Shown piece by piece: positions 8,465 to 15,575 of a stretch of DNA of 36,771 nt. The notes under the pieces are model-generated. The model did no database searches. It was not told the origin of the DNA and saw only the letters and a program-made list of their open reading frames with translations. Both the position numbers and the translations under genes were made by a program. Every line of letters begins with the position of its first letter. Positions within the stretch are counted from its first letter, which is position 1. Source of the DNA: Methanobacteriota archaeon (GTDB taxonomy: Archaea > Thermoplasmatota > Poseidoniia > Poseidoniales > Thalassarchaeaceae); the NCBI GenBank assembly GCA_002725315.1, contig PBOL01000039.1, forward strand, positions 1-36,771. Direction: 5' to 3'.

Positions 8465-9346
8465 ATGGGAGAGCGAGAGAAGGGCTTGGGAAATTTCCTC
8501 GACAGCCTAGCTAAGTGGCTTCTTCGATTCCGAGTCTTCGCTATCCCGGCTAGAATGTTCTCCAATTCCAGAATTGCGTGGAGCATGATATCCAGAGTTG
8601 ATCGAGTCAGGGTCAGGAGGCAGAAAGACAGGCTTCTGTCATTTGAACTACCTAACCACATATCGATCATAATGGATGGGAACCGCAGGTTTGCATGGAA
8701 TAGAAGGCTGGGGGCAGAAATTGGACACAGACACGGGAAGGAGAAGCTCAAGCAGGTAATGGATTGGGTTCTGGACCTAGGTATTCCTTACCTCACGGTT
8801 TACGCTCTTTCTACTGAGAACATTTCAGGAAGAGAGGATGGTGAGTTAGGGACGCTGTACGACCTCTATGTCACGGGGCTCGATGAAATAGCAGAGGACC
8901 CGAGAATTCACGAAAAGAAGGTCAGAGTTCGAGTCGCAGGGAGGATCGAGATGCTTCCACAGAGAGTTCAGGATGCCATTGACCGAGCAGAAGAGAGGAC
9001 TCGGGATTACTCTGACTTCACCTTTACGGTATGTCTTGCATATGGGGGAAGGGAAGAGATAGTTGATGCAGTAAAAGGAGTAGCCGAGGACCATTCGGCC
9101 GGAAGGTTGTCTCTAGATGAAATAGACACCGAAGAGATTTCCAAGAGGCTGTATGATGCACACATCCCCGATCCCGACCTGGTTATCAGAACCAGTGGAG
9201 AGGAGAGGGTCTCCAACTTCCTCCTCTGGCAGATTGCATATTCAGAACTATATTTCACAGATGTGCACTGGCCTTCATTCAGCAAGGCTGATCTCTACGA
9301 AGCGCTTGAGTCCTATCAGTTGAGGAGGAGGCGCTATGGAGAGTGA
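8465..9346 (+). CDS. uppS: Cis-prenyltransferase (polyprenyl diphosphate synthase)
   Basis: Condenses isopentenyl diphosphate units in cis to make the long polyprenyl diphosphate that becomes the lipid carrier (dolichol-type in archaea) for glycan transfer. The catalytic aspartate is Asp71 in IIMDGNRRFAW, followed by GHRHGKEKL, YALSTEN and the C-terminal RTSGEERVSNFLLWQ, whose arginines and serine bind the allylic and homoallylic diphosphates. Relative to bacterial UppS, the N-terminus is about 45 residues longer, basic and amphipathic, which may help membrane attachment. It overlaps the next gene (Nudix) by 11 bases and follows the HAD gene by 47 bases. Chain length cannot be told by eye. 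The family assignment is firm. Confidence 0.95.
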   Translation: MGEREKGLGNFLDSLAKWLLRFRVFAIPARMFSNSRIAWSMISRVDRVRVRRQKDRLLSFELPNHISIIMDGNRRFAWNRRLGAEIGHRHGKEKLKQVMDWVLDLGIPYLTVYALSTENISGREDGELGTLYDLYVTGLDEIAEDPRIHEKKVRVRVAGRIEMLPQRVQDAIDRAEERTRDYSDFTFTVCLAYGGREEIVDAVKGVAEDHSAGRLSLDEIDTEEISKRLYDAHIPDPDLVIRTSGEERVSNFLLWQIAYSELYFTDVHWPSFSKADLYEALESYQLRRRRYGE

Positions 9347-9788
9347 TCAGTACGGTGTCTGTGATTGCGGTGGTTACAAGAATCCCGCAGTAGCGGTTGA
9401 TGCCGTAGCCCTGAGAGAAGTAGAAGGGGATACTGAGGCCCTACTGATTCGTAGAGGTGGTGAGCCTGAGGTCTGGAAGGATAGATGGGCGTTCCCAGGT
9501 GGATTCGTCGACTATGGAGAGGATCCCGAGCAAGCAGTTCTACGTGAACTTGTGGAGGAGACGGGGGTGGTTGGTCACAACCCGAAAGCACTAGCGATAC
9601 ATGGGGATCCCAACAGAGATCCTAGGAAGCACATCATAGCTCTGTTCTATCTTGTAGATGTAGCCCCTGAATCAATACCCATAGGAGGTGATGATGCAGA
9701 GGAAGCATCTTGGGTTCCCATATCCACACTTAGTGCAAGTCAAGTGGCAGGAAGTCACATGGAAATTATCGAACAATTACGCAAGTAA
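9336..9788 (+). CDS. Nudix hydrolase
   Basis: Cleaves a nucleoside diphosphate linked to another group, using Mg2+ or Mn2+. The intact Nudix box is present: GGFVDYGED then AVLRELVEETGV, with the REXXEE metal-binding glutamates. The surrounding pattern (RWAFPGGFVDYGE, DPRKHIIALFYLVDV, ASWVP) resembles ADP-ribose pyrophosphatases, which is a family resemblance and not proof of substrate. A short N-terminal segment with two cysteines (YGVCDCGGYKNP) precedes the fold. The start overlaps the 3' end of uppS by 11 bases, implying translational coupling. The 150-residue length is normal. Confidence 0.9.
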   Translation: MESDQYGVCDCGGYKNPAVAVDAVALREVEGDTEALLIRRGGEPEVWKDRWAFPGGFVDYGEDPEQAVLRELVEETGVVGHNPKALAIHGDPNRDPRKHIIALFYLVDVAPESIPIGGDDAEEASWVPISTLSASQVAGSHMEIIEQLRK

Positions 9789-9817
9789 CCCTATACCGAG
9801 AATCGCCTCGCGGTTCC

Positions 9818-10234
9818 ATGAGCGAAAAACTGAAGATTGACACTGGTGGAACTAAATTGGGACCCTACAGCCCGGGAATAAATGTGAAGGATCACATCTG
9901 GCTTTCTGGGCAAATTGACGTGGATGCAGGCGATGACGTCGAATCGCAGACAAAGGGGACACTGGAAAAAATAGACGATCTTCTTGCAGCAGCGAATAGT
10001 TCCAAGGCAGACTTGGTCAAGGTTACGGTGCTAATGACTGACATAGAATTCTATTCGAAGATTAACGAGATATACGCGGAATGGCTTGGTGATACGATGG
10101 CTCCTTCTAGAGCGGCATACGAAGTCTGTAGGCTTCCGGGAGGGGCACTGGTGGAGATAGTATGCGAGGCCTTCAGGAATTCTGGAGAATACAGAACTGA
10201 TCTACCCGCAGAGCTAGAGGAGGCCCTGGTATAG
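9818..10234 (+). CDS. RidA/YjgF family enamine-imine deaminase
   Basis: Predicted small trimeric enzyme that hydrolyses reactive enamine/imine intermediates, such as those from serine or threonine dehydratases. Family marks are the N-terminal GPYSPGINVKDHIWLSGQ and the C-terminal PSRAAYEVCRLPGGALVEI, which contains the conserved arginine that binds the carboxylate of the substrate. The sequence extends about 15 residues beyond the usual RidA end with an acidic tail. The stop codon TAG shares one base with the GTG start of the cupin gene, so the two are tightly coupled. The RidA superfamily has several subgroups; I cannot decide whether this one has the archetypal activity. Confidence 0.88.
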   Translation: MSEKLKIDTGGTKLGPYSPGINVKDHIWLSGQIDVDAGDDVESQTKGTLEKIDDLLAAANSSKADLVKVTVLMTDIEFYSKINEIYAEWLGDTMAPSRAAYEVCRLPGGALVEIVCEAFRNSGEYRTDLPAELEEALV

Positions 10235-10599
10235 TGGATAATCGGGACAATATCATCCTAAAGAGGTTCGAAGAGCCAGATGAGGTCAGGAGTTTCGAAA
10301 AGGGCAAATTTGAGTTGGTGCATTTCGAGGGAATGACGATTGGGCGGGCAACATATCACCCTGGTTGGAAATGGTCTTCCGATGTATCTCCAATATCTGG
10401 GACTGATTATTGTGAGATTGAGCATCTCGGGATGGTGATTTCCGGAGTTGCTACATGTGCATTCAAGGACGGCGATGTTCACGAATTGCGTGCTGGTGAT
10501 CTATTCTATGTTGGCCCGGAGCCGCATGACAGCTGGGTAGTTGGAGACGAGGATTATGTTTCCCTGCACTTCCTCGGCGCAGATAAGTACGCTAACTGA
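10234..10599 (+). CDS. Small cupin-domain protein
   Basis: Single-domain beta-barrel protein of 121 residues. The second cupin motif is visible near the C-terminus (LRAGDLFYVGPEPHDSWVVGDEDYVSLHF). The first is weaker: Cys, Glu and His occur in DYCEIEHLGMVISG, a place where metal ligands are normally found. It starts at GTG within the stop of the RidA gene. It is not recognisable beyond fold: it may bind a metal and a small ligand, or be a non-enzymatic sensor domain. Its tight coupling to RidA suggests a shared process such as removal of reactive metabolites, but this is inference. Confidence 0.8.
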   Translation: MDNRDNIILKRFEEPDEVRSFEKGKFELVHFEGMTIGRATYHPGWKWSSDVSPISGTDYCEIEHLGMVISGVATCAFKDGDVHELRAGDLFYVGPEPHDSWVVGDEDYVSLHFLGADKYAN

Positions 10600-10647
10600 A
10601 AGACTCCAACCAAGAAGATTAGGTATTGGCTACTGAGGTGACGAAGC

Positions 10648-12033
10648 ATGGGCGTATTCAAGGCATATGACATCAGAGGGATTGCTGGAACTGAGTTAGA
10701 CTCGGATTTTGCCGAGCGCCTAGGAAAAGCATTGGCTACTCACTATGATGCAGGATGCGTCTCAGTGGTTAGGGACATCAGAGAATCTAGTCCCGAATAT
10801 CATGAAGCGTTCGTGAGGGGTCTGTTGTCCGCGGGCGCAGATGTTCTTGATCTGGGGATCTCTACAACGGGTGTCCTATATCGTTCAACAGTTGATCTTC
10901 CCGTAGATGTGTCAGTTGTAATCACAGCAAGCCACAATCCTCCGGAGTATAATGGATTCAAGATTTGTCATGGGAAAATGCCTGTGGGGGGAGAAGAGTT
11001 GCAAGATATCAGAAGGACTTTCGAATCTGGAGAATTTAGAGTCGGGAATGGCAGCTACAAATCAATGGAAGAATACGAAGAAGAATACACCGAGTCGATC
11101 ATAGAGAGTATTGGAAGCCTATCAAGAGACATCAGAGTTGTTCTTGATTGCGGAAATGCAGTTCCGGGACCACTAGCCGTGAGAGTTCTTGAAAGGCTGG
11201 GTGTTGATGTAATCCCACTATATTGCGATTGGGACAGTACTTTCCCAAATCACCCCCCAGACCCCACTAGACAGGAAAACATGTCTGATCTGAGCAGGGC
11301 CGTTCTAGAGCACGGTGCTGAGTTTGGAATCGGAATGGACGGAGATGGAGACCGTCTAGGGGTCGTGGATGAGAATGGGAGTTTCATTCACCCTGATCGG
11401 CTAATGGGGATTTTCGTTCATGACATTCTTTCGGGCCTTCCAGAAGACGCCTCAGAAGAACAGCGAACGATTTTCTTCGATGTTAAATGCAGCATGGCAT
11501 TGGAGGAGGCGATTGAGGATTTGGGGGGGGTTCCTCGAATGGTTAGGACCGGTCATACTTTCATGAAGTTAGAGCTAAGAGATCACCCAACTTCCTCCCT
11601 GGCAGGTGAAATGTCTGGTCATTTCTTCATGAATGATCAATGGGATGGTTTTGACGATGCGATTTACTGTGCTGCTAGGCTATTGGGAATCGTTGGAATG
11701 GATCCTTCTCCAGAACAGGGGGGTCCAAAATTTTCCGAAAGGTTCGGTTTCATGCCTGAATACCCGACTACTGACGAAGGAAAAATCCCATTGGTAGGGG
11801 ACAGAGATGAAGTGATGGAGGGGGTGGCCAACGCGTTTTCTGACATGCCAGTATCGACTGTGGATGGAATTAGAGCCAGGTACAAGGACGGTTGGTTCCT
11901 ATGCCGTCCAAGCAACACCGAGCCGATACTAGTGATGAGGGCAGAGGGGAGGGACCAGGATGCGTTGGATTCCATACTTTCCGACATTAGTTCCCGAATA
12001 GGGCATATTGTAGATATTGAGAAACTAAAGTAG
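10648..12033 (+). CDS. manB: Phosphomannomutase/phosphoglucomutase (alpha-D-phosphohexomutase family)
   Basis: Interconverts hexose 6- and 1-phosphates, feeding sugar nucleotide synthesis for surface glycans. The catalytic phosphoserine is Ser96 in ITASHNPPEYNGFK. The Mg2+ loop is DGDGDR (Asp231, 233, 235). The sugar-binding loop is GEMSGHFF and the phosphate-binding loop is CRPSNTEPILVMRAE near the C-terminus. The start is supported by GAGGTGA six bases upstream of the ATG. It ends about 50 bases before tRNA-Thr. The 461-residue length is typical. Substrate preference between mannose, glucose and glucosamine phosphates is not determined by these motifs. Confidence 0.92.
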   Translation: MGVFKAYDIRGIAGTELDSDFAERLGKALATHYDAGCVSVVRDIRESSPEYHEAFVRGLLSAGADVLDLGISTTGVLYRSTVDLPVDVSVVITASHNPPEYNGFKICHGKMPVGGEELQDIRRTFESGEFRVGNGSYKSMEEYEEEYTESIIESIGSLSRDIRVVLDCGNAVPGPLAVRVLERLGVDVIPLYCDWDSTFPNHPPDPTRQENMSDLSRAVLEHGAEFGIGMDGDGDRLGVVDENGSFIHPDRLMGIFVHDILSGLPEDASEEQRTIFFDVKCSMALEEAIEDLGGVPRMVRTGHTFMKLELRDHPTSSLAGEMSGHFFMNDQWDGFDDAIYCAARLLGIVGMDPSPEQGGPKFSERFGFMPEYPTTDEGKIPLVGDRDEVMEGVANAFSDMPVSTVDGIRARYKDGWFLCRPSNTEPILVMRAEGRDQDALDSILSDISSRIGHIVDIEKLK

Positions 12034-12051
12034 TGAGTGGTCACCGATTCT

Positions 12052-12058
12052 CTTATGC
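12052..12058 (+). promoter_or_regulatory. Possible TATA-type promoter element for tRNA-Thr
   Basis: CTTATGC sits about 29 bases before the first base of the tRNA, close to the usual distance of archaeal box A from the transcription start, in the short gap after manB. The match is modest. Confidence 0.3.
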
Positions 12059-12083
12059 CAGCCTCCAAAGTGGCCGCGTCGCT

Positions 12084-12160
12084 GCCACTGTAGCTTAGCC
12101 TGGTAGAGCGTCTGATTCGTAATCAGAAGGCCGGGAGTTCGAATCTCCCCAGTGGCTCCA
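12084..12160 (+). tRNA. tRNA-Thr (anticodon CGT)
   Basis: A complete cloverleaf can be drawn. The acceptor stem is GCCACTG paired with CAGTGGC and there is a T discriminator. The D arm is GCTT...GAGC, the anticodon stem TCTGA/TCAGA holds loop TTCGTAA (anticodon CGT at 12118-12120), and the T arm is GGGAG/CTCCC with loop TTCGAAT. The 3' CCA is encoded in the DNA. No intron is present in the anticodon loop. CGT decodes ACG threonine codons. The CCA end directly abuts the stop codon of the convergent pgk gene. Confidence 0.96.
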
Positions 12161-13438
12161 TCAATCTGTCAAGCCCAATTCCAACAGTTTTTCTCGGAAA
12201 ATGGTACAGGATTCCTTGAGTGAGCCGATTACTGGCATGGGCTCTCCAGAAAGGAAACTCATTGTTGACCCTCCTCCGGTGCTATTGTGGGTGACTTCAC
12301 CAGCGGCACCCCTGCTGTTAACGAGTGCGCTTGTGTGACCGCCCCCAATTATTGTCATGGCTTCGGTCTCTATGCACATGTTGAGGATCTCAATAGTCCC
12401 AAATGCAAACTCTGGTATCTCAAAGTACGAGGCTGGTCCATTCCAAAGTACGCAACGAGAATCCTTTACAATCGGACTGAGATTTCGCAGAGTCTCGATT
12501 CCTACGTCGTAAATTGGGTTCTCAGTAGGTAGATCATCCAAGGAAAGAGGCTGTCTTTTTCCTTCGACCTCCACGGCTAGATCAAGAGGTAGGAACAGGA
12601 TTTCGTGATTCTTGGAAAACAGTTCCTCTGCCATTTCCCAAGTCGATTCGAAATCCACTCCCATAGTTTTCCTAATGAAGTCCCTATTCCTTTCTCCGAT
12701 GTCTTTCCCCGAAACCCAGAGCATCAGATTTCCAGCCACTCCGACGAATGCTATCCTGTCCACACTTCCTCTTTCTATCAGGTTTCGCGCCACTCTCATT
12801 GAATCGTCGCACTTGGCTCCACCTAGTATGGCCAGATATGGTCTGGGTGGTTCTCTAATTGCAGTCCTCAGGCTCTCAATCTCGTTCTCCATTAAACATC
12901 CCGCTATGCATGGAAGAGAACTGGTGAAACCGGTGAGTGTTGGGGATCTCCTGTGGGCTGCAGCAAAGGCGTCAGTAACATATGCATCGGCCACAGATGC
13001 CAGTTGTGAAACAAGTTCTGTAGATTCAGTGTCCTCATTTGACTCATATTTCTTACCGTACTCCTCTTCATTAGTTCTAACGTTGTCTAGGAAAATGACT
13101 TCTCCGTTAGCCATGGATTCGATTGCCTGTATCGCCTTCTCTCCACAAATATCCTCCACAAATTCAATTTCTCGGCCGCTGATCTCCTGCAGGATTCTAC
13201 AATGGGCTTCAGTATTGGTGAAATCTGATTTTCCCGGTCTGGACTGGTGAGCAAGGACTACTACTTTTGATTTCGAAAGTCGTTGTAGAGTCGGTAAGAT
13301 CGCCCTCATTCTCCCATCGTCAAGTATCCTACCTGATGCAGGTTCCAATGGGGAGTTTACGTCCACGCGGTAGAGAACAGTACGTCCACTAAGGTCGACG
13401 TCGTCCAGCGACAGTACGCCTTCCACGGTATGGCCCAC
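12161..13438 (-). CDS. pgk: Phosphoglycerate kinase
   Basis: Transfers phosphate between 1,3-bisphosphoglycerate and ADP in glycolysis and gluconeogenesis. N-terminal substrate-binding features are seen: YRVDVNSPLE (the family RVDxN), the basic stretch LAHQSRPG, and LDNVRTNEEE. The C-terminal nucleotide domain has AILGGAKCDDS, LWNGPASYFE, IIGGGHTSA and a glycine-rich STGGGSTMSFL. It is 425 residues, in the archaeal range. The stop codon begins at the base next to the CCA end of tRNA-Thr, so the 3' untranslated part of its mRNA would be antisense to the tRNA. The 5' end is divergent from the M24 peptidase gene and a regulatory region of only about 50 bases separates their probable starts. Confidence 0.95.
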   Translation of the reverse strand: MGHTVEGVLSLDDVDLSGRTVLYRVDVNSPLEPASGRILDDGRMRAILPTLQRLSKSKVVVLAHQSRPGKSDFTNTEAHCRILQEISGREIEFVEDICGEKAIQAIESMANGEVIFLDNVRTNEEEYGKKYESNEDTESTELVSQLASVADAYVTDAFAAAHRRSPTLTGFTSSLPCIAGCLMENEIESLRTAIREPPRPYLAILGGAKCDDSMRVARNLIERGSVDRIAFVGVAGNLMLWVSGKDIGERNRDFIRKTMGVDFESTWEMAEELFSKNHEILFLPLDLAVEVEGKRQPLSLDDLPTENPIYDVGIETLRNLSPIVKDSRCVLWNGPASYFEIPEFAFGTIEILNMCIETEAMTIIGGGHTSALVNSRGAAGEVTHNSTGGGSTMSFLSGEPMPVIGSLKESCTIFREKLLELGLTD

Positions 13439-13492
13439 CGAGATTCCCCCTTTGGCCGTTGTGGAAGCAATTTGGGAGTCATGGGAGCCAAA

Positions 13493-14779
13493 ATGCCTTT
13501 CCCGGATGACGAGCCAAGGGGTGATATGGAATGGGCCACATCCCGACTAACTGGCCCCGAAGGAGAGGACTGGCGAGTACCGGTGTCCGAATTGGAGGAC
13601 AGGCAAGCTAGGCTAGCATCTAGACTGGCAGAATTGGAGATTAACTCTGCATTAATCGACGATCCAGTAGAGCTATACTGGCTTACAGGAGGAAGACAGA
13701 ACTCTTCCCTAATTATTGGAGCGGATGGTTCCGGTATCCAAACAAAGCATTGGGTTAGAAGATCTTTGGAAAGAGCTAGGTTCGAAGCAGGCGGTGATGA
13801 TTGCCCTCACGAAATAGAGTTGCATCCCCGGATGTCGTCTCTTGGACAAGAACTGATGAGTTCTGGATGCACCGAAAAGCCAGCACTATTATCAGGAAAG
13901 ATTCCCCATGATAGATGGGCATTTCTATCATCAAAAATGAGTGTAATGTCAGGAGGATCCTTGGATTGCACTAGGGTCCTGTATGAACTCAGGGAGGAGA
14001 AATCCGAATGGGAGGTCGCAATGATTCGGGAAAGCGGAGAGGTGAACAGGATGATGTTCGAAGCGGTCCTCGAAAATGGAGGATTGGGCAAAAGCGAGTT
14101 GGAGATGGCTGGTGCAGCAGATGAGGTTAGCCGAAGGGCAGGTTTCGGGGGGAGAATAAGGATGAGGAAATGGCCTATGGATTGTGACAGAGTGGTAATC
14201 GCTGCTGGCAGGTCCGGTGCAGTTCCAACATACTTTGATTCAGCGGTGGGAGGTACGGGAGGGAGCCCAATATCCTCACTTGGTGCTGGCTTCAGCGTAG
14301 TAAAAGAAGGTCAGCCGGTATTAGTAGACATTGTACATGTTCACAGGGGGTACGTTTCGGATTGTACTAGGATGTTCTCAGCAGGTAAACTACCATCCGA
14401 GTGGGGTTCTAGGTTGGAGGACATGGGTGAGATTAGTTCCGAGATAGTCAGATCCCTTGGAAGGGGGGAAGATTGTTCGCAAGCATGGGAAAATGGCGTA
14501 AATATTGCTTCTGAAATGGGACACTCGGAGAACCTGATGGGAATAATGCCACATCAGGCAAGTTTCCTGGGGCACTCGGTTGGCCTTGAGTTGGACGAGA
14601 CCCCTGTTGTCGCGAGTGGCTTTGATCGTCCTCTTCCCAGAGGCGGTACAATGGCAATTGAGCCTAAGGTCATCCATCCTGAGGGCGCAATTGGTATCGA
14701 GGACACCTGGGTCAGACTCGATGACGGGATGGTATGCCTCACTGCAGGAGATGATTTCCCCATGATATCGGAGTGGTGA
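13493..14779 (+). CDS. M24 family metallopeptidase (Xaa-Pro aminopeptidase/prolidase-like)
   Basis: Predicted cytosolic dimetal peptidase acting on X-Pro peptide bonds. All five metal ligands of the pita-bread fold are present (numbered from the ATG at 13493): Asp279 (VDIVHVH), Asp290 (YVSDCTR), His361 (FLGHSVGLE), Glu390 (MAIEPKV) and Glu403 (IGIEDTW). The His usually found after GLE is Asp here (GLELDET). The N-terminal third matches a creatinase-type domain. An ATG at 13430 would overlap the divergent pgk start by 9 bases; the ATG at 13493 has GGGAG six bases upstream and leaves room for a promoter, so I prefer it. The following small gene starts one base after the stop. Confidence 0.85.
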   Translation: MPFPDDEPRGDMEWATSRLTGPEGEDWRVPVSELEDRQARLASRLAELEINSALIDDPVELYWLTGGRQNSSLIIGADGSGIQTKHWVRRSLERARFEAGGDDCPHEIELHPRMSSLGQELMSSGCTEKPALLSGKIPHDRWAFLSSKMSVMSGGSLDCTRVLYELREEKSEWEVAMIRESGEVNRMMFEAVLENGGLGKSELEMAGAADEVSRRAGFGGRIRMRKWPMDCDRVVIAAGRSGAVPTYFDSAVGGTGGSPISSLGAGFSVVKEGQPVLVDIVHVHRGYVSDCTRMFSAGKLPSEWGSRLEDMGEISSEIVRSLGRGEDCSQAWENGVNIASEMGHSENLMGIMPHQASFLGHSVGLELDETPVVASGFDRPLPRGGTMAIEPKVIHPEGAIGIEDTWVRLDDGMVCLTAGDDFPMISEW

Positions 14780-14780
14780 G

Positions 14781-15089
14781 ATGTCAAGAAAGGCCAAGGG
14801 GAATAGATCAGAGGCACAGAGAAGACTGGCAAGGATTCTGAGGAAAAGGGTCGAACCCCATGGAACCCCAATTACTGATCCCTCAATTCTGAAGGGGGTC
14901 GAGGTTGACGAATCTGGCATTGTTGAGATATGGATCAGACCTCCTCATCCACACTGTCCGTGCTGCTTGGGCGACCTGATTGATCTCAGAGGTGAGATAT
15001 TGAATCAGAAGGGCGTTCTAGCATGTCACTTGGAGATTGTTGGAGTTCCGCAGCCAGAAAGATGGACTGCCGCCATAAACGAGGATTGA
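14781..15089 (+). CDS. Small protein resembling the DUF59/MIP18 family
   Basis: A 102-residue basic-headed protein. After about 28 residues, the sequence GTPITDPSILKGVEVDE, then a beta-like GIVEIWIRP, a HPHCPCCLGDL cysteine cluster, and a closing VPQPERW follow the outline of DUF59 (MIP18/PaaD-like) domains, which help load iron-sulfur clusters: a DP motif, a CP motif and a C-terminal tryptophan. The central part has three cysteines (CPCC) where most members have one. The assignment is by pattern and distant. It is tightly coupled to the M24 peptidase, starting one base after its stop. Confidence 0.55.
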   Translation: MSRKAKGNRSEAQRRLARILRKRVEPHGTPITDPSILKGVEVDESGIVEIWIRPPHPHCPCCLGDLIDLRGEILNQKGVLACHLEIVGVPQPERWTAAINED

Positions 15090-15095
15090 AAACGC

Positions 15096-15260
15096 TCATT
15101 CATTTTCTTCCGAGAGCTTGCTCATGGACCAATTGTTACGTTCCTCTACTTCCCTCAACTTGATTGATATCCTTGTGTATAGCCACCATGACATTACCGA
15201 GATTCCGAATGTGGAAATTGCGAGAGAGGCGAGAAAATCGGGTTCGGTGAAATACGTCAA
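15096..15260 (-). CDS. 54-residue single-pass membrane protein (unrecognised)
   Basis: A short open frame read from TTG at 15260 to TGA at 15096. One hydrophobic helix (FLASLAISTFGISVMSWWLY) is followed by a basic then acidic charged helix (TRISIKLREVEERN). The upstream GGCGATC resembles the extended ribosome site used in this genome. The frame begins 8 bases beyond the ferredoxin stop and shares its strand, so it may be the third member of that run. The helix-plus-charged-tail layout superficially resembles CcmD-type or other small accessory membrane proteins, but I assign no function. An internal ATG exists but would cut the helix. Confidence 0.6.
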   Translation of the reverse strand: MTYFTEPDFLASLAISTFGISVMSWWLYTRISIKLREVEERNNWSMSKLSEENE

Positions 15261-15268
15261 TTGATCGC

Positions 15269-15568
15269 CTACAAAGGTGGAATTACATCAATGTCACAAT
15301 CCCCATTAGGAGTAATGCAGCAGGTCAAAATCCCACCCTCCGATACTAGGTCTTCGTCTAGACCGGGAGGTAGAACTGATGGCATCTCTACCTCTCCGCT
15401 GATTAGCCTGACTAGGCAAGTGCCGCAGTTTCCCGAAGTGCAGTTCGTGGGGATATCGACTCCTGCCATTTCCGCGACGTCGACCAGTGGATCACCGGGA
15501 TTGGCCGTGACTGAACCGATTATCTCAGTGCCGCGGAAGAATCTGACTATGGGCAGACCGTTCGGCAT
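15269..15568 (-). CDS. [2Fe-2S] ferredoxin
   Basis: Small plant-type ferredoxin, an electron carrier. Cluster ligands are Cys43, Cys48 and Cys51 in CTSGNCGTC and a fourth at Cys83 or Cys84 (LTCC). The surrounding beta-grasp fold (IPTNCTSGNCGTCLVRL and the acidic stretch after it) is typical. It is 99 residues. The start ATG follows GGTGAATTCC, and this site overlaps the stop codon of the upstream HhH/zinc protein. The redox partner is not evident from the neighbours. Confidence 0.9.
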   Translation of the reverse strand: MPNGLPIVRFFRGTEIIGSVTANPGDPLVDVAEMAGVDIPTNCTSGNCGTCLVRLISGEVEMPSVLPPGLDEDLVSEGGILTCCITPNGDCDIDVIPPL

Positions 15569-15575
15569 CCGGAAT

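Noticed and set aside
9336-9788. Possibility that this Nudix gene is the source of the Nudix-like domain on Spt5
   Set aside because: Its Nudix box is intact and the surrounding residues do not resemble the Spt5 extension closely; they share only the general fold pattern.
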